Assembly: GCF_008710095.1 (NCBI RefSeq)
Contig: NZ_VYKJ01000002.1
Location: 205,188 to 269,187, forward strand
Length of the DNA stretch: 64,000 nucleotides
Source: Affinibrenneria salicis
GTDB lineage: Bacteria; Pseudomonadota; Gammaproteobacteria; Enterobacterales; Enterobacteriaceae
Direction of reading: 5' to 3'
This document shows, one piece after another, positions 1 through 8,814 of this stretch. A program made the position numbers and the translations under genes. A model generated the notes under the pieces. The model was not told the DNA's origin. It saw only the letters and a program-made list of their open reading frames with translations, and did no database searches. Numbering within the stretch: position 1 is the stretch's first letter; every line of letters begins with the position of its first letter.

Positions 1-360
1 CAGGATGCGAGTCTGAATCAGCAGAATTTCATGCCGATCAGACCGCCGGAGCCGCCGGAAGCCAACCGTATGGCGGCCGGCTGGCGCGGGCGAATCCGTC
101 AGCGCCTGCGGCGACAGGGCGTGGCGCGGCCGCACGAGTCGACGCCCACGGCGATGGACATTATGAGCACCTCTATCCAGGTGTTGGAAAACCGGCTGAA
201 GATGACCCGCATGGCCGGCGATCCGCCGGATGTTTTGCTGCAGCCGTATTGTCCGCAGATCGCCACTCTGGATTTCCACCGCGCCGCCGAAGCGATCGAG
301 GCGGGGCGCCTGGCCGTAGAGAAAAAACTTGAGGAGCTGTTGCCGCTGGTCAAAAAATAG
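1..360 (+). CDS. rssA: RssA, patatin-like phospholipase family protein (C-terminal part, cut by window start)
   Basis: An open frame runs from the first base to the TAG at 358-360, giving about 119 residues of a protein whose start lies outside the window. The C-terminal part (STSIQVLENRLKMTRMAGDP, then a stretch ending in an AAEAIEAGRLAVEKK-like helix) reads as the tail of bacterial patatin-like proteins of the RssA family. The catalytic Ser/Asp motifs would lie upstream and cannot be seen. The call is strengthened by rssB starting 93 bp downstream in the same direction, the rssAB order of E. coli. RssA's cellular role is poorly defined. The Arg/Pro-rich stretch near residues 15-50 is a variable linker. 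The family is fairly sure, the enzymatic activity unknown. Confidence 0.75.
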   Translation, partial: QDASLNQQNFMPIRPPEPPEANRMAAGWRGRIRQRLRRQGVARPHESTPTAMDIMSTSIQVLENRLKMTRMAGDPPDVLLQPYCPQIATLDFHRAAEAIEAGRLAVEKKLEELLPLVKK

Positions 361-453
361 CATGATCAAAAAATATGACTATAATCAATCTATTATTTTT
401 TGTTTGTTAACAAGGATGGATTAGTTTTTTATTGTGGAAGCAAGGGGAAATCG

Positions 454-1488
454 ATGAGTCAACCATTAACGGGTAAGCAAATACTGATCGTCGAGGACGA
501 AGCGGTGTTTCGTTCTGTGCTTACCGGTTATTTAACGTCTCTGGGGGCCATCGTGCAGGAAGCGGCGAATGGCTTGCAGGCGCTGAGTGTACTGGATACG
601 CATCAACCTCATCTGATCATCTGCGATCTCGCTATGCCGGAAATGGACGGCATGAAGTTTATCGAGCGTTTGCGCAGCGACGACAACCACACGCCGGTGT
701 TAATCATCTCGGCCACCAGTCAAATGGCGGATATCGCCAAAGTCCTGCGTCTTGGCGTGCAGGATGTATTATTAAAGCCGGTGCGTGACTTTACGCGTTT
801 GCGTGAAACCATCCTGTCCTGCCTTTATCCGGATACTTTTGTATCGCAGTCGGACGAAACGGAACAATTAATGCAAGACTGGGATGCGCTTAATCAATCG
901 CCGGAGATGGCAATCAAATTATTAAGCCAGTTGCAGCCACCGGTTCAGCAAACGATTGCATGTTGCCGGATAAATTATCGGCAGCTAACCAGCGCAGGGC
1001 GGCCGGGTCTGGTGCTCGATATTGCCGGGTTATCAGAAAATGAACTGGCTTTTTATTGTCTGGATGTGACTCAGGCCGCCAATAACAATGGCGTGTTAGC
1101 CGCATTATTGCTGCGCACACTGTTTAATGGCCTGTTGCAGGAACATTTGTCCAGGCAACAGCACCGATTACCTGAATTGTCGCAATTACTCCGCCAGGTG
1201 AACCAGTTGTTAAAAAATGCCAGCCTGAATGGTCAGTTTCCATTACTGGTGGGATATTACCACCGCGAACTAAAAAAATTATTGTTAGTTTCCGCCGGAC
1301 TGCAGGCCACGCTGAATATTGCTGAAGGTCAGATTCCTCTGAATAGTGGCGTACCGCTGGGCACACTGAATACGGCCTGGGTCAGCCAGTTTAATAAACA
1401 GTGCGATGACTGGCAGTGCCAGATATGGGGCGCCGGGGGGCGGTTAAGATTAATGTTATCAACCGAATTGTCCGACAGACGGGTGTAA
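454..1488 (+). CDS. rssB: RssB, response regulator/adaptor that delivers RpoS to ClpXP
   Basis: This 344-residue protein matches E. coli RssB along its length. An N-terminal receiver domain (about residues 8-125) has the acidic pair in VEDE, the phospho-acceptor Asp58 in IICDLAMPEMDG, the Thr/Ser in VLIISATS and the Lys in LLKPV. The C-terminal half is the degenerate PP2C-like domain with VQQTI, GLVLDIA and LLVGYYHREL. RssB binds sigma-S and hands it to ClpXP in growing cells; phosphorylation and anti-adaptors tune this. I chose the ATG at 454, preceded by AAGGGGAA, over an in-frame ATG at 400, because MSQPLTGKQILIVEDE aligns with the family N-terminus. It follows rssA, probably in one operon. 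Confidence 0.95.
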   Translation: MSQPLTGKQILIVEDEAVFRSVLTGYLTSLGAIVQEAANGLQALSVLDTHQPHLIICDLAMPEMDGMKFIERLRSDDNHTPVLIISATSQMADIAKVLRLGVQDVLLKPVRDFTRLRETILSCLYPDTFVSQSDETEQLMQDWDALNQSPEMAIKLLSQLQPPVQQTIACCRINYRQLTSAGRPGLVLDIAGLSENELAFYCLDVTQAANNNGVLAALLLRTLFNGLLQEHLSRQQHRLPELSQLLRQVNQLLKNASLNGQFPLLVGYYHRELKKLLLVSAGLQATLNIAEGQIPLNSGVPLGTLNTAWVSQFNKQCDDWQCQIWGAGGRLRLMLSTELSDRRV

Positions 1489-1671
1489 CAGGTTTGTTGA
1501 CCGCTATGCTTTCGGCTGGTAATTATTGATATCCCGCATTATCGGGAATAATTCTGATTTTTGCTCATCACGTTTTTTTACCCGATGAGAATCCCCAAAA
1601 CTGGTATACTGACAGGGTTTATAGCCAGATGAGCTAAGTTCATTATTTGAACGGTATATAAGAGGCTGTTT

Positions 1672-2574
1672 ATGTCTACGGTTAATAAAAAAGTAAGAAA
1701 AGCGGTTATCCCCGTTGCCGGTCTGGGTACGCGTATGCTGCCGGCAACCAAGGCCATCCCTAAAGAGATGCTGCCGCTGGTTGATAAGCCGCTTATCCAG
1801 TATGTGGTTAACGAATGTATCGCCGCCGGAATCAATGAAATAATTCTGGTTACTCACTCATCTAAAAATTCCATCGAAAACCATTTTGATACCAGTTTTG
1901 AACTGGAGGCCGTATTGGAACAGCGCGTAAAACGTCAGCTGCTGGCCGAAGTTCAATCCATCTGTCCGAAACATGTCACTATTATGCAGGTACGGCAGGG
2001 GCTGGCTAAAGGCCTGGGCCATGCGGTACTGTGCGCGCATCCTCTCGTGGGCGACGAACCCGTCGCCGTTATTTTGCCTGATGTGATCATTGATGAATAT
2101 GAATCCGATCTGAGCAAGGATAACCTGAGCGAAATGTTGGCGCGTTTTTCAGATACCGGCTACAGCCAGATTATGGTAGAGCCGGTGGAAAACGTCAGCA
2201 GCTATGGCGTTGTCGACTGCAAGGGCGCAAGCCTGCAGCCGGGAGACAGCGCGCCCATGGTGGGGATCGTTGAAAAGCCGAAGGCATCGGAGGCGCCGTC
2301 AAATCTGGCCGTGGTGGGGCGCTATGTTCTTTCCGCCGATATATGGTCTCTGTTGGCTAAAACCCCGCCGGGAGCAGGCAACGAAATCCAGCTGACGGAC
2401 GCGATTGCGATGCTGATGGAGAAAGAAACGGTTGAGGCTTATCACCTTAAAGGTATTAGCCATGATTGCGGTAATAAATTAGGCTATATGCAGGCATTCG
2501 TTGAATATGGCCTGCGTCACGGTAGTCTTGGCGGCGAGTTTACCCGCTGGCTGCAGGAAGAAGTCGGGCAGTAA
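1672..2574 (+). CDS. galU: UTP--glucose-1-phosphate uridylyltransferase
   Basis: GalU makes UDP-glucose from UTP and glucose-1-phosphate, feeding LPS core, exopolysaccharide, galactose metabolism and osmoregulated glucans in the cytoplasm. The 300-residue product has the nucleotidyltransferase signature [17 protein letters not shown] at residues 17-33, the LPDVIID metal-binding region and the VGIVEKP segment, and is the usual length (302 in E. coli). An AGAGG-like ribosome site precedes the ATG. It has its own terminator with a UUCG loop just downstream and lies between rssB and hns, exactly as in E. coli. Nothing is odd about it. Confidence 0.97.
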   Translation: MSTVNKKVRKAVIPVAGLGTRMLPATKAIPKEMLPLVDKPLIQYVVNECIAAGINEIILVTHSSKNSIENHFDTSFELEAVLEQRVKRQLLAEVQSICPKHVTIMQVRQGLAKGLGHAVLCAHPLVGDEPVAVILPDVIIDEYESDLSKDNLSEMLARFSDTGYSQIMVEPVENVSSYGVVDCKGASLQPGDSAPMVGIVEKPKASEAPSNLAVVGRYVLSADIWSLLAKTPPGAGNEIQLTDAIAMLMEKETVEAYHLKGISHDCGNKLGYMQAFVEYGLRHGSLGGEFTRWLQEEVGQ

Positions 2575-2606
2575 GTATTACTTATACCGCGCGCGTTTTA
2601 ATCCGG

Positions 2607-2635
2607 CCCCGTGTGTTCGCATACGGGGTTTTTTA
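2607..2635 (+). terminator. Rho-independent terminator of galU
   Basis: A 9-bp stem (CCCCGTGTG / CATACGGGG with one G-U pair) closes on a TTCG tetraloop and is followed directly by TTTTTT at 2629-2634. It lies 32 bp after the galU stop. Confidence 0.9.
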
Positions 2636-2637
2636 TT

Positions 2638-2863
2638 TATATCCGTCATACTTCAGACGGTAACGGCGTCGGCTTGTTTTCGTCATCTGCTTCCGATTGT
2701 TTGTCGGGTCTATATACAGTGTGAATAATTCAAATGGCGAAGCAGCGAGCGAACGACAAGGCTCACTGCAAGCGATTTAAACAGCGCTGTCGGCGGCCCA
2801 GGAGGAGGGCTGAATAAATGATAGCGGCTAACGCACCGGTTAACCCGAAGTATGGCGAGTATA
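2638..2863. repeat. Two abutting degenerate palindromic intergenic repeats
   Basis: The left unit starts TATATCCGTCATACTTCA at 2638. The right unit runs from TATACAGTGTGAATAATTC (2713) to CGAAGTATGGCGAGTATA ending at 2863. These ends resemble the roughly 130-bp element common between genes in Serratia, Yersinia and Pectobacterium, which begins near TATACCCTAAATAATTCGAG and ends CTTGAAGTATGACGAGTATA. The identification is from memory of that family. The internal sequence has drifted strongly, and no gene is seen here. Confidence 0.55.
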
Positions 2864-2870
2864 AAACGGA

Positions 2871-2906
2871 CATAAAAAAACTCCCGATGAATATCGGGAG
2901 TTTTTT
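2871..2906. terminator. Bidirectional terminator between galU and hns
   Basis: A perfect 8-bp stem (CTCCCGAT 2881-2888, ATCGGGAG 2893-2900) with loop GAAT has an A-run on its left and TTTTTT on its right, so it can stop transcription on both strands. It mainly serves hns, whose stop codon lies 24 bp to the right. Confidence 0.9.
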
Positions 2907-2929
2907 AACACAGCGCCGCAGGGCGGGGA

Positions 2930-3337
2930 TTACAGCAGGAAATCTTCCAAAGCTTTACCTTGTTCTTCGATAGCTTTTTTGATTACTGCTGGGGTACGGC
3001 CCTGACCGGTCCAGGTTTTAACTTCGCCGTTTTCATCGGTGTATTGATATTTGGCCGGACGTGCGGCGCGCTTGCTTTTACCGGCAGACTTAGTGGAGCC
3101 CAGCGCCTGCAATAATTCGTTCGGGTCAATACCGTCGGCGATCAGCATCTCACGATATTGCTGTAATTTACGTGTGCGCTCTTCAACTTCAGCCTGAACT
3201 AAACTTTCTTCTTCGCGGCGTTCATTAACCACGACTTCCAGTTTTTCCAGCATTTCTTCCAGAGTTTCCAGACTGCATTCTCTTGCCTGGGCACGCAGTG
3301 TACGGATGTTGTTCAGGATTTTAAGTGCTTCGCTCAT
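2930..3337 (-). CDS. hns: H-NS, nucleoid-structuring silencer
   Basis: This 135-residue protein carries the H-NS layout: an N-terminal oligomerisation coiled coil (about residues 1-65, [20 protein letters not shown]), a second dimerisation region (65-83), a basic linker and the C-terminal DNA-binding domain with the AT-hook-like core TWTGQGRTP at 108-116. H-NS coats AT-rich, often foreign or virulence DNA and silences it. It faces galU tail to tail. The AT-rich DNA upstream (3340-3500) suits the known autorepression of hns. A Cnu/YdgT partner is encoded at 47770-47985 in the same window. The E. coli neighbour tdk is only a remnant here. Confidence 0.97.
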   Translation of the reverse strand: MSEALKILNNIRTLRAQARECSLETLEEMLEKLEVVVNERREEESLVQAEVEERTRKLQQYREMLIADGIDPNELLQALGSTKSAGKSKRAARPAKYQYTDENGEVKTWTGQGRTPAVIKKAIEEQGKALEDFLL

Positions 3338-4274
3338 TGTCTTAATCTCAATTTATATTATCGGGGCGGTGTAGTCAGATAATAGAATGCTATTTTCTTT
3401 TCTGCAATAGCCAGATTTGTAAGATTGGTAAAAATTATCAATTTTAAAACCGATCTCACGTTATCCTAACGCAAATATAAAATAACCGAGCGGTGATGAC
3501 AAATACATTTTAGCCGTCAATTTTTCGCCACCGCCGCACGTCTGGCTCGCGTTATAGTATCAATCAGAAGCATTATAAGGAATCATAATCGCTTTTATCG
3601 TGCTGGTTGCGGCGGGCGTTCTGACGGCGTTATGCCCGGGAACCGGGGCGCCGGGAATAGCCGCGTTGCGTGATTTAACTCGCTGTGCCGCAATAAAAAT
3701 TACCGTAGCGGATACCGGTTATTGCCCGTACGGCGCGGTTTGGTGCGTCGCGGCCTTATTTATTATTCTGCTGGCAATAGAGTGGAATCGGACCTGTTAT
3801 TGCGGGCGCTTATTATACTCGTCATACTGCAAACCGCAGGTACGTAGGCTTAGGCTACATTATTCGGCCTCTCTTCGGGAGGCGCCCGTGTGGCGTTCAA
3901 ATCCGCGCCCGACGGATTTGTCGCCTGAATCACTTATCGTGTAAACGCCGCTGGCATTAATGAGCCTGATGGCTTTCCCTTCGGCAGCGCTGGCGCCGTT
4001 CAAATGGGCTGTCGCGCGATTTGCCACACTCCTGGCGCATTGCGTTGTTCAAAACGATAACGTTTTATCGTGCACCCTGAATTAGTCAGAGTATATAGAT
4101 CTCGGTTACAGAACGAGAAGGGCGAATCCGTCCGGCGCGTTTATTCCGCGTGCAGTCGGCCTTGCGCCGGCGCCAGTTTGTTCCCGCCCGTAGCGTCTAA
4201 ACAATGAGGGGCGGAAAATTTAAACGCGATAGCGTTGTTATAAATCCTTACATGCCCCAATAGATTTAGCATCG
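3338..4274. other. Gene-free stretch upstream of hns
   Basis: It holds the hns promoter region (AT-rich, 3340-3500) and one diverged repeat (3814-4098). The one sizeable open frame (3600-3944, plus strand) runs through the repeat end, has no convincing ribosome site and resembles nothing I know. I treat the rest as decayed DNA next to the tdk remnant. Confidence 0.5.
3814..4098. repeat. Diverged long copy of the palindromic intergenic repeat
   Basis: The left end TATACTCGTCATACTGCA and the right end GAATTAGTCAGAGTATATA match, in inverse sense, the ends of the repeats at 2638-2863 and 15014. The 285-bp length is about twice the usual unit, so it is either two fused copies or one with an insertion. 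Confidence 0.4.
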
Positions 4275-4800
4275 CCTGCCGCTGGCTTTATTACCCGGTT
4301 TGACGGCGTTGATATCAGCCCCCGACAGATTTGCCGGTATTGGTTGAAGACCCCGGTTTCATTGTATGGTCACTTTTCTGTAACCCTAATTATTTTACTA
4401 TTCTCACGACGGTTTCAGGGGATTGTTCGTTGCCCGGCGTCAGCCTGCGGGACGGGGCGAATGGTCTGCGCTTATTTTATTCGCCGGCGGAGCTATCGCC
4501 TAAAACGGTACATTCATTGCGCCTTAGTTGATGAGGGTCAATTTCCGGGCGCCGTTCGAACAAACGAAATGGCATTTCACTCCGCCCTGGCGCCGGAATA
4601 TTACTCGCTTACGTTATGATGCGGCGCAGTTTTCTCCGGATATTTTTGCCGTCATTATTTAGAGTCGCGCGAACTTTCGTCTGAAGACCTGGCGATAAAA
4701 ATATACCTGCGGACCTCATTCGTGGAAAAGACGATAAATTAACCCGGCCTGCGGCGGCGGGATTATTTGTCTCGGACTTCTCTCTGTGATGTTCGGTCGC
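4275..4800 (+). pseudogene. tdk: Decayed thymidine kinase gene remnant
   Basis: In E. coli, tdk sits between hns and adhE in this orientation. Reading across frames in order, fragments of thymidine kinase appear: tat-tac then acg-gcg-ttg at 4290-4310 (YY...TALL of the P-loop region); GAC-GGT-TTC near 4408 (DRF); VSLRDG and LRLF at 4439-4480 (VSSRIG...LF); YIHCALVDEGQF at 4508-4543 (family IHCVLVDECQF); RLKT near 4679-4690 (ELKT); TCG near 4706-4714; DYLSR near 4761-4775 (RYVSVCR). The total span of about 520 bp compares with about 600 bp for an intact gene. Frameshifts, stops and deletions rule out function, and the Cys of the metal/lasso region is altered. The strongest piece is the IHC.LVDE.QF block; the rest is suggestive. 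Confidence 0.6.
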
Positions 4801-4993
4801 GATGGATCTGCCGGCGGATTGAAATTCGCCGCTTTACGGCCCGGTAAAGCACTCTGTAGCGCGATTGTCTATGCCGGCATACCAACGGCCAGATTTAAGA
4901 CTGTCGGGCTGATTATCGCGCTGGCGGCGAGGGAGCGTCAGCTGCGTGCTTTCGCCCCGGGCGGACCGGCGGCGCATATCCGCGATAGAGGGC

Positions 4994-5024
4994 AAAAAAA
5001 AGCCCTGCGGATTAAGCAGGGCTT
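4994..5024 (-). terminator. Terminator of adhE
   Basis: On the minus strand the stem AGCCCTGC/GCAGGGCT (arms at 5001-5008 and 5016-5023) is followed by a run of eight T (plus-strand A-run 4994-5001). It lies about 60 bp beyond the adhE stop codon. Confidence 0.9.
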
Positions 5025-5081
5025 GTGCATTATGTTTCAGGCGCGCGACGTGGTCGTCATCGGCCGCGCTAAAACGAACGA

Positions 5082-7787
5082 TCAGTGAGCGGCTTTTTTG
5101 CCTTTCTTCTCGCTTTTATCGTTCTTTTCACTTTTTACCGCAGCCAGAGAGGTCACCACTTCGGCCGGCGCCTCATCGGAATCAGAATACTGACGGCCAT
5201 AATAGGTATCCAGCAGAATCTGTTTCAGTTCGGCGATCAGCGGGTAGCGCGGGTTAGCGCCGGTGCACTGGTCATCAAACGCGTCTTCGGACAGTTTGTC
5301 CACTTTAGCCAGGAAGTCCGCTTCCTGTACGCCCGCTTCGCGGATAGAGGCGGGGATGCCCAGCTCGGTTTTTATTTCTTCCAGCCACGCCAGCAGCTTT
5401 TCAATCTTCTGCGCGGTGCGATCGCCCACGGCGCTCAGCCCCAGATGATCGGCGATTTCGGCATAACGACGGCGCGCCTGCGGACGGTCATACTGGCTGA
5501 AGGCCGTCTGTTTGGTCGGGTTATCATTCGCATTGTAGCGAATGACGTTGGCGATCAACATGGCGTTGGCCAGCCCGTGCGGAATATGGAACTCCGAACC
5601 CAGCTTATGCGCCATGGAGTGGCACACGCCGAGGAAGGCGTTCGCGAAAGCGATGCCGGCAATGGTCGCCGCGTTGTGAACGCGTTCGCGCGCAATCGGG
5701 TTTTTGGCGCCTTCGTGATAGCTGGCCGGCAGGTTCTCTTTCAGCAGTTTCAGCGCCTGCAGAGCCTGACCATCCGAGTATTCGTTGGCCAAAACTGACA
5801 CATAGGCTTCCAGTGAGTGGGTAACCGCATCCAGACCGCCAAAGGCGCACAGCGATTTCGGCATGTTCATCACCAGGTTGGCGTCGACAATCGCCATATC
5901 CGGCGTCAGAGCATAGTCAGCCAGCGGATATTTCTGACCGGTCGCATCATCGGTAACCACGGCAAACGGCGTGACTTCAGAACCGGTGCCCGACGTGGTG
6001 GTGATGGCGATCATCTTCGCTTTCACGCCCATTTTCGGGAACTTGTAGATGCGTTTACGGATATCCATAAAGCGCAGCGCCAGCTCTTCGAAGTGAGTAT
6101 TCGGATGCTCGTACATAACCCACATAATCTTAGCGGCGTCCATCGGCGAACCGCCGCCGAGCGCGATGATGACGTCCGGCTTGAAGGAGTTCATCTGCTC
6201 GGCCCCTTTACGCACCACGCTCAGCGTCGGGTCGGCCTCAACCTCGAAGAATACCTCGGTTTCCACGCCATACTCTTTTAGTACGGTGGTGATCTGATCG
6301 ACATAACCGTTGTTGAACAGGAAACGGTCGGTCACGATGAATGCGCGTTTCGCGCCGTCGGTCGCTACTTCTTCCAGCGCGATCGGCAGTGAACCACGGC
6401 GGAAATAGATCGATTTGGGAAGTTTATGCCACAACATATTTTCTGCTCGCTTGGCTACCGTTTTCTTGTTGATCAGATGTTTGGGGCCAACGTTTTCCGA
6501 GATGGAGTTACCCCCCCAGGAACCACAGCCTAACGTCAACGAAGGGGCGAGTTTAAAGTTATACAGATCGCCGATCCCGCCCTGTGAAGCCGGGGTATTG
6601 ATCAGAATACGGGCGGTTTTCATTCGGTCGCCAAAGGTTTTCACCCGGGCGACCTGATTGTCCTGGTCGGTATACAGACAGGATGTATGGCCAATCCCGC
6701 CCATGGCGACCAGTTTTTCCGCTTTATCTACGGCATCTTCAAAATCCGCGGCGCGATACATCGCCAGCGTCGGTGACAATTTTTCATGCGCGAACGGCTC
6801 GGTTTCGTCCACGTTAACCACTTCGCCAATCAGCACTTTAGTATTGGCCGGCACAGAGATGCCGGCAAGCTCGGCGATTTTCGCCGCGGGCTGGCCCACG
6901 ATAGCGGCGTTCAGACCGCCGTTTTTCAGGATCACGCCCTGTACGGCCGCCAGCTCTTTCCCCTGCAGCAGATAGCCGCCGTGGGAGGCAAAACGCTCAC
7001 GAACGGCGTCATAGATGCTGTCGACGACGATGACCGACTGTTCGGAGGCGCAGATGACGCCATTGTCGAAGGTTTTCGACATCAGGATCGAGGCCACCGC
7101 GCGTTTGATATCGGCGGTTTCGTCGACTACAACCGGCGTGTTGCCTGCGCCTACGCCGATAGCGGGCTTACCGGAACTGTATGCCGCCTTGACCATGCCC
7201 GGGCCGCCGGTGGCCAGGATCAGGTTCAGGTCGGGGTGGTGCATTAACTGGTTGGACAGATCAACCGACGGTTCGTCGATCCAGCCGATGATATCTTTAG
7301 GCGCGCCGGCCGCGATAGCCGCCTGCAGAACGATATCCGCCGCTTTATTGGTCGCGTGTTTGGCGCGAGGATGCGGAGAGAAAATGATACCGTTGCGGGT
7401 CTTCAGACTAATCAGCGCCTTGAAGATCGCGGTGGACGTCGGGTTAGTGGTGGGAACGATGCCGCAGATCAGACCAATAGGTTCAGCGATCGTGATGGTG
7501 CCGAATGTATGGTCCTCAGACAGGATGCCGCAGGTTTGTTCGTCCTTGTATGCATTGTAAATATATTCCGAAGCAAAGTGGTTTTTAATCACCTTATCTT
7601 CAATAATACCCATTCCTGATTCTGCAACGGCCATTTTGGCCAGAGGAATGCGGGCATCTGAAGCTGCCAGTGCCGCGGCGCGGAAGATTTTATCAACCTG
7701 CTCCTGAGAGTAGCTGGCATATTCATGCTGCGCCTTTTTCACTCTTTCAACCAGAGCGTTGAGTTCAGCGGTATTAGTTACGGGCAT
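5082..7787 (-). CDS. adhE: Bifunctional acetaldehyde-CoA/alcohol dehydrogenase
   Basis: AdhE reduces acetyl-CoA to acetaldehyde and then ethanol, recycling NADH in fermentation; it forms long helical filaments (spirosomes). The 901-residue protein has an N-terminal aldehyde dehydrogenase domain (about 1-440) with catalytic Cys246 in NGVICASEQ, and a C-terminal iron-dependent alcohol dehydrogenase domain (about 450-870) with GGGSPMDAAK and the metal-binding HSMAHKLGSEFHIPHG. Length fits the family (891 in E. coli), apart from a slightly longer Lys/Glu-rich tail. The ATG at 7785-7787 has a GGAG ribosome site (AGGAGAGCAAT). A long leader region follows upstream, as in E. coli, but ychE and oppA, normally next, are missing. 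Confidence 0.97.
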   Translation of the reverse strand: MPVTNTAELNALVERVKKAQHEYASYSQEQVDKIFRAAALAASDARIPLAKMAVAESGMGIIEDKVIKNHFASEYIYNAYKDEQTCGILSEDHTFGTITIAEPIGLICGIVPTTNPTSTAIFKALISLKTRNGIIFSPHPRAKHATNKAADIVLQAAIAAGAPKDIIGWIDEPSVDLSNQLMHHPDLNLILATGGPGMVKAAYSSGKPAIGVGAGNTPVVVDETADIKRAVASILMSKTFDNGVICASEQSVIVVDSIYDAVRERFASHGGYLLQGKELAAVQGVILKNGGLNAAIVGQPAAKIAELAGISVPANTKVLIGEVVNVDETEPFAHEKLSPTLAMYRAADFEDAVDKAEKLVAMGGIGHTSCLYTDQDNQVARVKTFGDRMKTARILINTPASQGGIGDLYNFKLAPSLTLGCGSWGGNSISENVGPKHLINKKTVAKRAENMLWHKLPKSIYFRRGSLPIALEEVATDGAKRAFIVTDRFLFNNGYVDQITTVLKEYGVETEVFFEVEADPTLSVVRKGAEQMNSFKPDVIIALGGGSPMDAAKIMWVMYEHPNTHFEELALRFMDIRKRIYKFPKMGVKAKMIAITTTSGTGSEVTPFAVVTDDATGQKYPLADYALTPDMAIVDANLVMNMPKSLCAFGGLDAVTHSLEAYVSVLANEYSDGQALQALKLLKENLPASYHEGAKNPIARERVHNAATIAGIAFANAFLGVCHSMAHKLGSEFHIPHGLANAMLIANVIRYNANDNPTKQTAFSQYDRPQARRRYAEIADHLGLSAVGDRTAQKIEKLLAWLEEIKTELGIPASIREAGVQEADFLAKVDKLSEDAFDDQCTGANPRYPLIAELKQILLDTYYGRQYSDSDEAPAEVVTSLAAVKSEKNDKSEKKGKKAAH

Positions 7788-8814
7788 ATTGCTCTCCTGA
7801 TAATGTTAAACTCTTTCAGTCAATGGGACGTCTGATTAATAAGTATAGATAAGCGGCGGCTAAACAAAACGGCTTATCGGCGCTATCGGATTAATCTGTA
7901 AAATGTTGTGCGACTTAGCATTGACTCAAAGAGCTTTTTACTTCAATCTTGCGGGAAATATTTATCTCCGTCTATCAGTAAACCTCTCCTCACCATGGTG
8001 TAACAATACCAAATTCCAGATTTCGTTTTTGTGATGAACCTCTAATTTTTTGCCTGCTGACTCCTTTCAGCAAGCATCAAATGATAACCATTATCACTTG
8101 ATGCTAAGAATATCGCCTGATAAATGCGTGGTCTGGTAAATAATTAGCCATTCTGCTGTTTACTGCCCGTTATCCGGCTAATTCATTAGTATCCTGACAG
8201 CGATAAAATATCATTGTTCACATTGCTTGCTGTCGGCAGATGATTTAAACCAGATAAAACCTATGGTTATTTCATGGTCAGAAAAATAACTCCTGATCAG
8301 AATGGTTCTTTCTTGTCTGTTTTAACAGGATGACTAATGTATAAAAATTTATTATCAAACTATTCTCTATTTTAGAGGCGAAACGTTCCCGGGATTACGT
8401 TACAACGCGCTATTTTTAGCGACATCGTTAAGATAACGGGCAAAAAAAGTCAGCATATTATCTGATATTCGTGCGGCCGTCGTCGGCGGCTTCAGGGACA
8501 ATAATAGAAAATGGCGGAGGATAATATGAACGATATCATAGTCATGAAAAAAATATCGCTATTCTCTGTGCAGGATGGCCGCGTTGAACAACGCCATTCG
8601 CGGCGGTGAGCGCTCATCGGACGCAGACGGTGGCGGCGTTTCCACGTTTGCGAGCCGAGCGTGAGCGGATACGGGCGATACGCGGCGAAGAGCATTGGAT
8701 CGTTAAACCGCGCGGGCTGATTCGCTACGCGAAACGCTGATAGACTGTGTCTTCTTATCCCGGATTGCGCGGCGGCAGGCGGCAATACTGGCGCTCGGTT
8801 GTTGAGGTATGGTG
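7788..8814. other. 1 kb gene-free region between adhE and oppB
   Basis: No convincing coding frame is seen. It must hold the adhE promoter and leader (minus strand) and the opp promoter (plus strand). It contains a near-consensus Fur box (8082-8096), an inverted repeat AATTAGCC/GGCTAATT (8142-8149 and 8176-8183), and a 17-nt stretch at 8212-8228 that differs at one base from the RyhB core. E. coli has ychE and oppA here. A short tail reading WIVKPRGLIRY near 8694-8726 faintly recalls the OppA C-terminus, but I would not call a pseudogene on it. Confidence 0.6.
8082..8096. promoter_or_regulatory. Fur box, near consensus
   Basis: TGATAACCATTATCA matches the 7-1-7 Fur consensus TGATAATnATTATCA at 13 of 14 defined positions. 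It lies about 295 bp upstream of adhE and about 720 bp upstream of oppB, so its target is not obvious. Binding is inferred from sequence only. Confidence 0.5.

Noticed and set aside
3600..3944. Plus-strand open frame upstream of the tdk remnant
   Set aside because: It runs into the repeat at 3814, has no good ribosome site and no homology that I can see.
8680..8730. Possible oppA C-terminal remnant
   Set aside because: Only a few residues (VKP and a following Gly and Tyr) agree; too short to support a pseudogene call.
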